NCBI GenBank assembly: GCA_000818945.1
Contig: KN805382.1
Coordinates: forward strand, 166,348-230,347
DNA: 64,000 bases
Direction of reading: 5' to 3'
From: Schizochytrium sp. CCTCC M209059
Taxonomy: Eukaryota; Sar; Bigyra; Thraustochytrida; Thraustochytriidae
Shown here: positions 42,379 to 53,574 of the stretch, piece by piece
Layout of the letters: each line of letters starts with the position of its first letter
Position numbering within the stretch: the stretch's first letter is position 1
Notes under the pieces: model-generated
Told to the model about the DNA's origin: nothing
Databases searched by the model: none
What the model saw: only the letters and a program-made list of their open reading frames with translations
Position numbers and translations under genes: made by a program

Positions 42379-44478
42379 CGCTGCGCTGTGCTACGCTGCG
42401 CCCGCAAGCGGTTGGGCGGGCCCGAGCCCGAGGCCAAGTCCGAGTCCGAGTCCGGGTCTGCAGAGGGCCGAACGGCGCGCCTTGTGTCGGCAGACGGAGA
42501 ACGCAGACCTTGTGCGCTCGTACGCCAGTGCGTGCGTAGCTGCAGGCAGGCAGGCAGGCAGGCAGGATCGCGGCCCAGGTCTGCCGCCAAGCGGAGGCTC
42601 TGCGGAGCGGAGCTGCTCGCGCGGGCGGGGCGCCCGCGTCGCTCGTGGTCTGCTGGCACCGGCCCTTGCACCAGCAAGCTCGGCCTCATTTGCCAGACTT
42701 GAGAAGGCCCGGCCGCAAGTGGGTGACCGGCCATTTACAAATAGGCTATCAAGCGCACCAAGGGCAGAATTGCATTTCCTCTGCATGCACATTGTCAGCC
42801 AGACTCTTCGTGTAGCAGATGCACGGCACACTCGACGTCTCTACGCCAAGCTTGGGACAACGAATGTTGGAGAGAGAAAGATCGCTCGGAAGGTTTGACC
42901 AAAGTGACAGGGTTGCTGAATGTTCGATGAGTTGTCCTGAATCCGCAAAAAGATTGTGTCAAACAAGAATTGTAAATCATTTTACTTCTTTCTGGTTTGG
43001 AGGCGGACGGACGCTCAAGTGGATGTTGGCATTTACCACCAAACTTTAATCTCTACCTGTCTGCTCGTGACACTGGCACCGCGCAAATACTTACCAACCA
43101 TTTAATAATTGTTGTTTTGTTTTTCCAAGATTTTTTTTGGAAAACCTGCGATGCCTTGGTCTCTACTACTTTGCGCGAGAGCGCAACGGAATGAAAAGTG
43201 TACAGCGCACTACAATACGAAGGCAAAACAGCACGATGGAATAAGAAATGGCCCTCGCATCCGACGAGTGAGAGCACGAGCAAAACTCGTATCATTCATT
43301 TAACTCTGCGAGACGCTGCTAGCCAACCCGTCGGCCCGTGCGCTCACTCACTCACTCACCCTCCCAGTCACGCAGCGACTCATCATCCACTCTCACGCTG
43401 GCCGCAGCGGCATTTTCTCCTCAGGCTGTGCCAGTGTCTCGCCATCTTTCCAACGGCGAACTTGGCGCGCCCGTCAGCCAGGTGCACCGCAGGAAGGGGC
43501 GTGCCTGCCTGCCACACACGGTCCCACCAACCGCCAGCCCAAACCCAGCTCGCTCAGCCTGCTTCTATCATGATACACAGAATGAACGCAAGACAAGATC
43601 GCAGACCCAGGGCGTCTTCGCGCGCCCGCTGCCCTGTCTCCGGCCGAGGCGCGCCCGAGCGCTCGTCGCCGGAGCGCTAGATCGCGCGTGGTGCGTGCCG
43701 AGCACGTGCGCGAAACCGTGGTGTGCGCGCCGGGAGAACACACATGGCCGGCCGGCCGGCCGGCGGGCCGTCGCCGCATCTCGCGACTTCGAACCAAACA
43801 ACCGTGGAGAGCGAGCGCCTCGCAAGGCAGCTCGCACGCGAGCAAGTGCAAGCAAGTGCGGGCCGCGGAGGCAGCCCTTCCCTCCCTCCCTCCCTCCCTC
43901 CCTCNNNNNNNNNNNNNNNNNNNNNNNNNNNNNNNNNNNNNNNNNNNNNNNNNNNNNNNNNNNNNNNNNNNNNNNNNNNNNNNNNNNNNNNNNNNNNNNN
44001 NNNNNNNNNNNNNNNNNNNNNNNNNNNNNNNNNNNNNNNNNNNNNNNNNNNNNNNNNNNNNNNNNNNNNNNNNNNNNNNNNNNNNNNNNNNNNNNNNNNN
44101 NNNNNNNNNNNNNNNNNNNNNNNNNNNNNNNNNNNNNNNNNNNNNNNNNNNNNNNNNNNNNNNNNNNNNNNNNNNNNNNNNNNNNNNNNNNNNNNNNNNN
44201 NNNNNNNNNNNNNNNNNNNNNNNNNNNNNNNNNNNNNNNNNNNNNNNNNNNNNNNNNNNNNNNNNNNNNNNNNNNNNNNNNNNNNNNNNNNNNNNNNNNN
44301 NNNNNNNNNNNNNNNNNNNNNNNNNNNNNNNNNNNNNNNNNNNNNNNNNNNTAGCCGAGACGCGTCGCTTTGGCTTGACGCGACGCGACGCGACGGCCGT
44401 TTCTTTCCGTGCAGCTTCTCCTACAAGCTCGTCTTGGTCCACATCTTTTGCGTCGTCTTCGACGTTGACGAGGGAGCG
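42379..44478. other. Divergent intergenic region with gap 3
   Basis: A 2.1-kb interval between a minus-strand and a plus-strand gene, so both promoters lie here. It contains (CAGG)n at 42543-42566, an AT-richer part (about 42850-43310), GGCC-rich sequence (43745-43775), a CCCT array at 43876-43904 and 447 N (43905-44351). No gene is supported in the sequenced part. Confidence 0.5.
43905..44351. other. Assembly gap (447 N) preceded by (CCCT)n
   Basis: The N run begins directly after a CCCT tetranucleotide array. Part of the promoter and 5' UTR of the gene starting at 44479 is probably missing, and an upstream exon cannot be excluded. Confidence 0.98.
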
Positions 44479-46458
44479 ATGATGGCGCTCGCTGTCGCCG
44501 GAAGTGCGGCGATTGCGGAGCAGGTGTTTGTCAACGCCATGGAGCTCCTGGGGGCCATGGTGCTCATGCTTGTTCTGGACACCACCTATCGTTATGTCGC
44601 AAGGAGAATGAGCGCGCGGGATACAAAGGTTGAAGACGTGCTGCCGTGCCAGCAAAAGGGCCTCCACGAGCCAACGTCTGCGCAAAACATCGACCAGGAC
44701 ACTGACGCGGCGCAGGGCGACTCTGCCTCGGCGCGCCACAACGGGGATTCTGTCGCGGAGAAAGCAGTTTCCACGACCGATGCGACAACAGTTGCTTCAA
44801 AAACAGACTCCCATGCCCCCGCTTCAAATCGTGCCGCGAGCTTCGTAAGCGAGCCGTCAACACAGACAAACGCTGATGATTCGCTGGCGGCGCGCCTCCT
44901 GACCCGCATTACCGCCTGGACATCTGCCCCACGCCGACGCACGCGTCAAGGTGATGCACCGCTGCGCACGCTTCTCGAATTTCTCGAACCCCAAGATATT
45001 GCCAACATCCACTACGCATCGCCGCTGCTGTGGCGCGACCTCGTCGGACACGTCAGCGAAGCGCCAAAGCCATGTCAAGCACACGCTCGCGCGCGTACTA
45101 TGGCCAGCGGGGACGCTGACCTCGACGCCATGCTCAAGGTGCTCGGCACCAAGGGTCTCCACGATGATCTCGGTTCTGCAGCTTGCGCGCGCATTTGCGA
45201 CGCTGCGCTGCACGCTGCTTTCTCGCGAGACTGCCCTGCGTATGCGAAAAAAGCTCTCCAGATTCTAACACCCAGCATGAGCGCCACCGATGTGCAGCAC
45301 GCCCGCCAGGTCATTTGCGAGGAGCTTTTGGCCAGCGGGCTCGTCGAGGATGCTGACATGTACATGCGTGAAATGGTTGCGACTAACAGCTGTCGCGTCC
45401 CCGCCAGTCTTTGTCTGCGTTTGTGTCTCGCCCATCTTTCGCAGTCATATGCGGAAGCATGTCTCGTGGCGCCGTCATCGGGTTCATCTCCTTTTCGGAG
45501 CACCTCAAGTCTGTATTCTCTTATTACCATTTCGGACCGCAAGGCGCGCGCTCTTTTTTCGCAGCGCCTCCAGCAGTTTATTGACTATTGCGCAACATCT
45601 GCGGCCGGCGTTGGGCTCTTTGCTGAGCCTGCCACGCTTTCGCTGTGTGCCGTGCTTGAAGCCGAACATCGCATGTGCTCTCTCGAATTCTCTACAGCGA
45701 GCATGGCCAGCGAGGCCTCTGATCAAAAGTGCCACTACGAGCATGTCAACGTCAAGGACTCGAGCGCTGAGCCAGAGATTGCCGCTGGGAGCTCCTCGCA
45801 ACAGCAGTGGATTACGCCTGAGCGCTCGCGTAATGCAGCGCGTCTCCGCTCACGCCGCACGAACTCCAACTTTTCCTCGGAAGGTATTGTCACCACCACC
45901 GCCACCGCCCAGCGACACTCGCGTCGCCGTAATAACAGCGGCAGCACCGCCAGTACAAGCAGCACAGGATCATGCAAGAAATCAGGCCCGACAACGCCAA
46001 CGGCGGGGAGTGCTCGTCAGAATACTCGCTCGGCAGGAACACAGCACAACCCGCACCAGCACCAGCACCAGCATCAGCACCAGCAAGCGCAATCACACCA
46101 GCAAGGAACGACCACACCTCACCGTCAAAATGGTAAGAAGACACGTCGAGGCAAGCGAGGGGGCGGCGGAAATCGAGCTTCGCAGCATACGCAAGCAGGA
46201 ACGCCCAACAAGCGTCCTTTGCACCCGCAACAACCAAAAGTCAAGTCCCATCCTGATGTTCATGCCCAATTCCATGCCCCCTCTGATCGCAAGTCCTCTT
46301 TGTCGACCACTGTCCACCTACCGCCCCCGCCAACGCCTACGCCAATGCCGACGCAGACGCAGACGCAGACTCGGGTACGATCGCCAATGCAACCGCCTCC
46401 GCAGTCACTGTCACATCCGCAAGTCGAATTTCGCCAGCATGTTGCCCCTTCTTCTTCC

Positions 46459-46496
<38 letters not shown>

Positions 46497-46878
46497 CGTG
46501 TACTCGCTCTCGTTTGCGGGTGCTGCGAGGCCGGTCGCCCTTTCCCCTTTGCCTTCGACTCACTGTCAGTCCACCAAGCCCACCGTCGATACGGCTGCCA
46601 CGCCGTGGTCGCTCTCAAGCTTTGAGCCGCCCTGCTTTTCGCCTGCCGCGACGTCTTCACCTTCGACAGCGTCGACAGTGTCGTCTTCGGATGCTTTCTT
46701 CGACAGCAAGATCTTTGCGAATAACCTTTCGACGAGCAATGTCACGCCATCAGCTAGAGCGCCAAGCTTTGCGCCTGCGCTTGCGCCTGCGCCAACAAGG
46801 CCGACAATGCTTTCTTCTTCGCCCTCGTCCTCGGAAATCAACGTGTCGCTTGATTTGTCCTTTCTCGACGAGCAATGA
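44479..46878 (+). CDS. Unrecognised 799-residue protein with N-terminal membrane segment and low-complexity C-terminal half
   Basis: The ATG at 44479 (or the next codon, 44482) is the first after the gap. The open frame continues back into the N run, so the true start may differ. Residues ~1-40 contain a hydrophobic segment (MELLGAMVLMLVLD), a likely membrane anchor. About 160-190 (LRTLLEFLEPQDIANIHYAS) resembles an F-box-like helix, but weakly. Residues ~215-400 are helical with repeat-like pairs (RICDAALHAAFSRDCPAYAKKAL, split here; QVICEELLASGLVEDADMYMREM), suggestive of PPR/TPR-type helices. The rest is low-complexity: His/Gln, Thr/Gln and Pro runs, and a poly-Ser tract from TCTTCC repeats near 46447-46498. 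No family is recognised. Confidence 0.7.
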
Positions 46879-47485
46879 GTCGAATTCCTCCGTATGGACT
46901 ACCAGCCATAGATGGTTCTGCTCTGACCGGTGACTTGGACGAGAGTGAAGCCTTGTCGAGGCGAAGGCGAGTCGGGGCACGTACTTTGATGCGTGTACGG
47001 CCGCACACCGTGTGCGCGTGCAAGGATGACCGACGCTTTTCGTGCGTCCCACCAGCCAGCTTTGCGCACTCCCTCGAGCCAGCCTTTTGCTCTGCTCACC
47101 TGTCAACTACCATACTATAAACGAAAAACAACACTGGATGCCGATATGGCATTATCTCCAACCGGGAGTTCCCGTACTTTCTCAAGTTGGAGTTGAAGTT
47201 GGATGGAACCATGATACTTCATTACTCCGATAGATTTTCAATGTCTACCTAGGAAGGTGCTGAACAAGAGCTTGCGTGCGCTGTCGGCAACGAGACTGGG
47301 CGATGTTGCGCGGGTGCCCATCCCCGGCTGCGACGCAGCTTCGCTCGCACATGCAACCGTTCTCTTCATTTGGCTCGCAATGCGAGATCTTGTGGATCCA
47401 TTCGCTAAAGGTGGACTAGAGTACATCAGGGCGACTATGGAGATTCGCAGACGTAGTAAGGGTTTCCCCAAGGATTAAAAATCAC
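46879..47485. other. Intergenic region upstream of the kinase-like remnant
   Basis: It has no recognisable gene. An open stretch at 47257-47478 reads with moderately protein-like composition (DVARVPIPGCDAASLAHATV) and could be an upstream part of the kinase-like remnant, but I cannot join the two convincingly. Confidence 0.4.
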
Positions 47486-48179
47486 TTGATAGGGGCCGGC
47501 ACGAACGGCGAAAACGGACTCGGAACCGGTGCGTCGTCCGCCAAATCCAATCCAGGGGAGGAAGCCGTCAAGAATGTCTTCTCATTCAAAATTTCAAATG
47601 AATCGGTCATGCCTGTCCTTTTCAAACATGGTGTCGGGTACAGTGAAACCACGATTACCGACCTGGAGAAGGGCCATGCGATATTGGGATGCTTCGCGAA
47701 GTCTATCACGATAGATGACACGGAAATGGCACATCTTGATTCCTATCAAAGCGCACTTCATCCCTTCGAAAACGAGGTTGACGTGTACCAAGGGGCCGGC
47801 GCGAGCGCTTCAGGGGACAGTCATCCCGACTGTTGTATATGTCGGACAGTTTGACATTGACGCAGGCATGAACGCCGTGCTCGTGACGCGAAACGCAGGC
47901 CACGCTCTCAGTTCCGCTGAAGGAAAGCGCATTGCCATAGCACAGGGCCTCGAGATAGTCAAAGAGCGCGTGCACGCTGCAATCGATGCACTTCACAGTG
48001 CAGGTATCACTCATGGTGACATGGATCTCCGCAACGTTACCATTCGAGAAGATGGTGGTGTCAGTCTGACTGATCTTGGCAGCGTATCGTGTGATCTCAG
48101 TGGCGCGCCCCGCGATTTTGAGCTTCTTGACAATGACTTTAATGCCACTTTCTCGCAGCGGCAGCGAACTACTCGTTAG
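47486..48179 (+). pseudogene. Frameshifted protein-kinase-like remnant
   Basis: Two overlapping frames together read like one kinase domain. The first frame (about 47486-47815) carries EEAVKNVFSFKISNESV and YQSALHPFENEVDVYQ. The second (from about 47790 to the stop at 48179) carries ARALQGTVIPTVVYVGQ and LEIVKERVHAAIDALHSAG, then the catalytic-loop-like ITHGDMDLRNV (HGD with the Asn five residues on) and TDLGS in place of DFG. The frame change falls between about 47790 and 47815, within aligned sequence, with no GT-AG signal that would explain it. The frame ends about 35 residues after DLG, so a full C-lobe is missing or reduced. The first frame has no ATG start here. Either a decayed gene or a single-base sequencing error in a small atypical kinase. 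Confidence 0.6.
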
Positions 48180-49437
48180 AACCGCTTTAGGCGAACATAA
48201 CCTAACCTAACTTTGGTGCATGTGGAGACTCAAGCTATTCGTCGCAAGAAACCAGTGTCGTGCTCTTGGTATGTGGAAGCGACGAAAAACTTGTTAATAT
48301 CATTAACAATGGTGCCATGTTTTCGTTTGGATACTCTGATGATGTATGATTCGTGTCATAACACATGGTGAAAGCATTGAGTCCACAGATGCTCCAACTC
48401 ATGCTACTACTACATCAAGATCACATGTTCAATTCATCCTTATTGCACCATTCTTATTACCTTATTTTCAGTCTTGAAGAAGAGTAGAATGACGAGAATA
48501 GCACCATCTCATTCTATATCAGAATTGTTGGTATTTTCTATTATCTGAGAATCAAAGCGAGAAAACGAGAAAGAAAGCAACGAAGAAGCAGAGACGGCCC
48601 AACGAAGCAAGGGAAAGGAAAGGAAAGTAAAGGAAAGGAAAGGAAAGAAATAGCGGCACAAAGGAAAAGCCGCGCCAATTAAGTGGAGTATCGCGGCGCG
48701 GTAAGTGAAGCAAGGCGCGCGCAAGTGGGGCAGAGCGCGGCGGCGGGGCCGGGGCAGAACCCGAACTCGCGTGGCCACGCGAGGCCGAGTCGGTCCGGCG
48801 CGCGGGAGGCCTGCCGCGGCGGGCTGGTGGCGAGCTCGCGGCCAGGCGGGCCGGCCGGCCGACGCGACGTCGCTCGCCGTCTGTCTGCCTGCCTCGCCGC
48901 GCCGCGCCGCGCCAGCTGCCGCTGCTGCTGCTGCTGCTGCCCGCTTGGCGCGGGACGGCGTCGGGATTTGGGTTTGAAAAACCAATCCATTTCGGCTCGA
49001 GGCCCCAGAGCGGGGCGGGCGCCGCGGAGCGCCAGGCGCCGCGCGCGGGGGGCGCGCCGGAGGAAGGAGGGGAAAGGAGCGAGGCGCGAGTCGCGGCGGG
49101 GCGCGGCCCGCGGGACGCACATCCGGGGAAAAGCAAGCATCTTGGCCGCCAAAGTAAAGCTCTCTTCGGACTGCCGCCGGCCGGCCGACCGACCGACCAA
49201 CTGCTCCGGCAGCTGGCCAGTACGTCGCTGTCGGTCGTGCGCGGAAAAGAACCCTGAGGAAGAGAGAGGCAGGGAGGCAGCGCGTCGAGGACAAAAGGGC
49301 TCTGTCAGCAAGAAAGAGTCCGCGTACGTGCGTTGCCTGCGTGCCTGCGTATTCTTCCTCACCTTCGCTTTCCTCGAATTTTGGCCCCATTTGAACCCTC
49401 GAAGAAAGTGAGGACCGTCGACGACTTGCACGCTTGC
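48180..49437. other. 5' flank of the TBC gene
   Basis: An AT-rich part to about 48545, then GGAAA repeats (about 48608-48650), then very GC-rich, CpG-dense sequence with (GCT)7 near 48919-48939. The frame of the TBC gene is open upstream of 49438 without an ATG, so a non-AUG or spliced 5' extension is possible but not supported. Confidence 0.5.
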
Positions 49438-52400
49438 ATGGGCGGCAGCGGCGTTGAGGTTGCCAGGTTGACGTCGTCATCGTCACCGCCACTCATGTCG
49501 ATGTCTGCGGTGCCACCGCCCGTCCCTGCGCGTGTCGCAACAAGCGCTCGCGCAGAAGTCATTTCCGGAGACCTGCTCTTTCGCATGCTCGAAGGCTGCA
49601 AGCGCAAATACAAGGCCGGAGGACGTCGACGAAGAGTCTCGTACACTCACCCGCTCTTCAAGGAGCTTCTCGAGGCCTTTAGCGCTCTCACCGAGCGTGG
49701 CGGTAAATGCGCCCGCGTCGAAGTGTGGCGACTGGTCGCGCTGCGCGCCGAGGCCGAGATGGCCCAGGAAACTGGCTACTTTTGGAAACTCGACGTCTCT
49801 GACGAAAATGTCGATGAGGCATCTCGCATTCAGATCGAAAAGGACATTGCACGGTCTGGCTCGCTGTGGGACAGCTTGCCCGAAGAACAAGCTCTCGCTT
49901 GGCGGAGGCGTCTTCGTCATATTTTACGCGCGTACGCCGTGCACGACCGGCGCAATGGGTACACGCAGGGAATGAACCTTTTTGCGGCGGAGTTCCTCTT
50001 TGTCACCGCGAGCGAAGAGCTCTCTTTTTGGCTCGTCATGCACGTCTGCTACACGAGCCGCATTGCTCCAGACTATTTTACCTCCGACATTGCTGGTCTT
50101 AAGCGCGATGTCTGGGTCGTGCAGCAACTCCTTGAGCAGTATTTTCCGGAGCTTATGGCGCATTTGAAAAAGTGTGACCTCGACGTCTCGTATCTTTTTA
50201 TTGGCCCTCTGCTCAGCCTCTTTTGCAGCGTTCTGCCCCCTGGCAGCTCGCGCCTGCACCAATTTTATGATGTTATGCTCGCAAATGGCGAAACGACACT
50301 CTTTGCAGCGCTCCTCTCGCTTTTCAAGATGAACGAGCCTTCGCTTATGCAGCAGACTGACTCCGGCTCACTCATGGACACGCTCAATCTGAGTCTCGAG
50401 ACCATGCAAAGCAGCGATCCAGCATTTATTGAGACTTTTCACCGTTCCCTCTTGCAATGGTGCATGGCGCTCGACCCGGGGACGATTGCGGATTTCCGAA
50501 AGAGCGCCCCCATGCACTGGTGTAACATGGATGTTCTCTTGCAAATGGCGCGCGAACGCGACCAAGAGCTTCTTTCTTCGCACACGTCTTCGGGACGGCG
50601 GACCTCGAACGCCCCGTCCGCGCTGCAGCCGTCGACCGTTTCGTCTTCTACTCCTTTGACATCCTCGTCGACGTCTTCACCGCTGTCCTTTGGTGGATCG
50701 CGGTATCGACTCAAACTGTTCTCGAATCAGAGCCAGAGCCAGAATTTTCAACGTAACAGCACTGGCGACGGAGGAAACGCGGCCGTGCAACAGAACGGGA
50801 CATCTCCGCACGGAGTCTCTGGCACGGAGGATGCAAGCTCACGTCAGCTGAATCTTCGCATTGTTTGGATTGTTTCAAATTTGCGACACCCCTTTGCGAA
50901 CGCAACAGCTGAAGAGTACCGCCAAGCAGCCATCGCCACGTGCACGGACATTCTCAAACGTAACGGGTACGCTGAGATTTTGCTACAACAGCACTCCGAT
51001 CTCGGACGTGGACCTGGTCCGCCCACCAGTGCCTCGCCGCTCTTGCCGGGGACCATGACTAACACTGATAGCGGTGCTACTTTGCAGCACAAAAAAGACG
51101 CGTCAGGTGTAAATATTGCAGTCACGGGAGAGGGGGGTGGTTCAGGGAAACGTCGAACCTCCCGAGCAGCGCCATCCGTGCCTCCTCCTCCTCCTCCTCC
51201 CCCTCCTGCTGCTGCTGCTGCCGCTTCGCCATCTGCTGCGGAGCCAATGCTCATGCAAGCCTTGTCGGGTTCGAGCCTCTCGACGCCACCTTCCAGCGCC
51301 GATGGCGGTATTTCTTCCTTGAAGTTAGATGCAAGCAGCGACCATTTTGGAGACGTTTCAAGCACGGCGGACGTCTGGCGCGCCCCGGACAGCTACCTCG
51401 GCATGCGTGCTTTGCTTGAAGGACTCATGGATGCTCTCCTAGAAGCCTCACGAGATGTGAGCGAGGAGAACTCACTCATGTTACTTCTCGATCGACTATA
51501 TCAATGTATTCGCACTTCACGAGACGCAATTCCGCTTTATAAGAATTCAAGTGCACTGTTGGACGAACTCTTCAGGCTCATTGCGCCCTCTGGTGCAGAG
51601 ACCATTGCCAAGGTGGTACCGTGGCGTAAGAAACTTCGCAACGTCTTTTTGCCGCGACGCTCCTCGGGTACATCCTCCAGTGCTACACCCAGCGCAGCAA
51701 GTGCGCAGGCTGCATCACCGACTGCGTCCCTGACGGCCACAACGGGGTCGGCGCCTGGATTGGGTTCGGGGCCAGGAGCCGGAGCTGGAGGTGCGTCATC
51801 CTCGCTCTCGGCATCGTTACCATCGTCATCTTCTTCTCCTTTATCATCTTCTTTGCTCAAGCAACGCCTGCTGCCACCTGGCGCAAGGCCCGGGGTCGCA
51901 GGTCGGAGAAGTCGCCTCGACAGCCTCGAAGATGCAGGACTGGGCAGCGCCGGTATTGGTAGCGGCGGCCTTTTAGGTTCCTTGGGTTCCGACCCCGAGG
52001 TGGAGGACAAGGACCGTCAAGAATGGCGCACGCACCTTGTTTTGCTGCTTTTGGCGCGTAAAGTGCACGCCGAGAACCAGGAAATTCGCCTTTATGAGAC
52101 GCTTGACGCAGATTCGGGCACGCGCATTTCCTCCTTGTATGACCAAATTGTGGAGGCACTGCGCGGGGACATTGACGCTGCCATCTTGAATGCTTCTTCC
52201 TCTTCGACTGACGCAAGCGCCGGGCCGCAAGCGACGCGAATCGGGCGCCGGCCGCAAAGATCCATGTCGCCCACGGAAGAGGCGGCCACACCTCTGCAGT
52301 CGAGCGATACCGAGGAGGATGCCGACACCTTGGCACCAACTGCAGAGTTTAACCATGCTTTCGACTACCAGCTCCGTGTCTGGAGCCTCGATCGTGGCGC

Positions 52401-53214
52401 AACGTTGTACCTCGCGACATGGGCGCACGCGCGCGAGATGGATTTACGATCAACGCAAAAGGCTCTTGGCGCACATCGTCGATTCAAGAGTTATGCGCCG
52501 GGACGCGGCGATTCGTTTTCGCCCTCAATGCGCAGCCACTCGCGACGATTTGTCGCTGGCTCGGGGAGAAGTGAGCTTTCGTCAGCAGGATCGAGCGCCC
52601 GAGGAGCTACCTCTGGGTCAGGCCAGAGCCCCGGAGGTCTTGGACTGGAGGAATCCGTCGCCGATGGGCTCGCGCCGCCTTTTGGAGTGAAAAAGTCGCG
52701 TTCGCGCAGCAGTCCTCTAGGCGCCCAAACCTCTGTGGAGCGAGGAGGAGAGGTCCCGCGGCTGTCTCGCGAGGTGCCCGTTACGGTGCGCTCACTGCAA
52801 CACTTGGATGTGCACAAGGTACGCGAGATTAGTTTGAGCAACAGCCAGCACTGGCGCGCATTGTACTGGGCGTTGCGAAGTAACTATCATTTGACATTGG
52901 AAATGTCGCAGCTCGCAGACGTGGCCGCGACAGTCTCGTGCCGTGCGCTCATCAAGGAACTGGCATCGTACCTGCACACCTCTACGTACAATATGCAGGC
53001 CAAGCTCTGTGACGCAGCGCGCGTTGATCATATCGCACTGCAAATCGAGACGTTTGACGGCTTGCTGTCGGGTCAGTCTGCGGACGCTGAGTCCCACGCG
53101 AATCAAGTTCTGTTGGACGACCTTTCCGATCAAGTCAAGCTTTGTCACGTGGAGGCGTGGCGAGTTCATTTTGGCGATCAGCTCGCAACAATTCAAGGCC
53201 AGATCATTCTGTAA
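49438..53214 (+). CDS. TBC-domain Rab GTPase-activating protein with long unique C-terminal region
   Basis: 1258 residues from ATG 49438, single exon. TBC domains speed GTP hydrolysis by Rab GTPases and so control vesicle traffic. The TBC domain spans roughly 125-345: IQIEKDIARSGSLW (the I-x-x-D motif with the Arg that normally acts as the arginine finger), RRRLRHILRAYAVHDRRNGYTQGMN (shown in the sequence as two parts; YTQGMN carries the glutamine finger near residue 176), then helices ending at FHRSLLQWCMAL. The remaining ~900 residues include Ser-rich linkers, a Pro10-Ala run (about 580-600), a helical block near 665-740 (SLMLLLDRLYQCI), another near 860-915 (WRTHLVLLLLARKVHAENQ) and a C-terminal helical block (LDVHKVREISLSNSQHWRALYWALR). 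I recognise no known domain in them. The target Rab is unknown. Confidence 0.88.
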   Translation: MGGSGVEVARLTSSSSPPLMSMSAVPPPVPARVATSARAEVISGDLLFRMLEGCKRKYKAGGRRRRVSYTHPLFKELLEAFSALTERGGKCARVEVWRLVALRAEAEMAQETGYFWKLDVSDENVDEASRIQIEKDIARSGSLWDSLPEEQALAWRRRLRHILRAYAVHDRRNGYTQGMNLFAAEFLFVTASEELSFWLVMHVCYTSRIAPDYFTSDIAGLKRDVWVVQQLLEQYFPELMAHLKKCDLDVSYLFIGPLLSLFCSVLPPGSSRLHQFYDVMLANGETTLFAALLSLFKMNEPSLMQQTDSGSLMDTLNLSLETMQSSDPAFIETFHRSLLQWCMALDPGTIADFRKSAPMHWCNMDVLLQMARERDQELLSSHTSSGRRTSNAPSALQPSTVSSSTPLTSSSTSSPLSFGGSRYRLKLFSNQSQSQNFQRNSTGDGGNAAVQQNGTSPHGVSGTEDASSRQLNLRIVWIVSNLRHPFANATAEEYRQAAIATCTDILKRNGYAEILLQQHSDLGRGPGPPTSASPLLPGTMTNTDSGATLQHKKDASGVNIAVTGEGGGSGKRRTSRAAPSVPPPPPPPPPAAAAAASPSAAEPMLMQALSGSSLSTPPSSADGGISSLKLDASSDHFGDVSSTADVWRAPDSYLGMRALLEGLMDALLEASRDVSEENSLMLLLDRLYQCIRTSRDAIPLYKNSSALLDELFRLIAPSGAETIAKVVPWRKKLRNVFLPRRSSGTSSSATPSAASAQAASPTASLTATTGSAPGLGSGPGAGAGGASSSLSASLPSSSSSPLSSSLLKQRLLPPGARPGVAGRRSRLDSLEDAGLGSAGIGSGGLLGSLGSDPEVEDKDRQEWRTHLVLLLLARKVHAENQEIRLYETLDADSGTRISSLYDQIVEALRGDIDAAILNASSSSTDASAGPQATRIGRRPQRSMSPTEEAATPLQSSDTEEDADTLAPTAEFNHAFDYQLRVWSLDRGATLYLATWAHAREMDLRSTQKALGAHRRFKSYAPGRGDSFSPSMRSHSRRFVAGSGRSELSSAGSSARGATSGSGQSPGGLGLEESVADGLAPPFGVKKSRSRSSPLGAQTSVERGGEVPRLSREVPVTVRSLQHLDVHKVREISLSNSQHWRALYWALRSNYHLTLEMSQLADVAATVSCRALIKELASYLHTSTYNMQAKLCDAARVDHIALQIETFDGLLSGQSADAESHANQVLLDDLSDQVKLCHVEAWRVHFGDQLATIQGQIIL

Positions 53215-53574
53215 ATTTCAACAAAAGAGAAATAAAGGAGAAAGGAGATGAACGATTATATTTTTTTTGGCCACCTTGGGTCGAAAACTTGACGAAGAAG
53301 AAGCAGTAGAGGAGGAGGAGAGATATTCGCACAAAGCATCGCAATGGCTTTTATTTGCATACGACTACGAGGTCCTCTTTCGCTTGTTGATCTTGGTATG
53401 TTGGACCGGAGGCAAGAGAAAGAAGAAAACGTATGAAGAGAAGACGCGGAGCGTAGCAAAGAACCACATTGATTGAACGCACTGAAGAAAAGGGTACAAG
53501 AAAGAGGCCACATTGGGGTATTTCTTTGACCTCGGAAAAGGAAAACAACGCCAAGAGCCAGAGGTGGGGACTAA
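53215..53574. other. Intergenic region between convergent 3' ends
   Basis: A short AT-richer interval between the TBC gene (+) and the SH3 gene (-). Nothing recognisable apart from a T-run and purine tracts. Confidence 0.5.
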
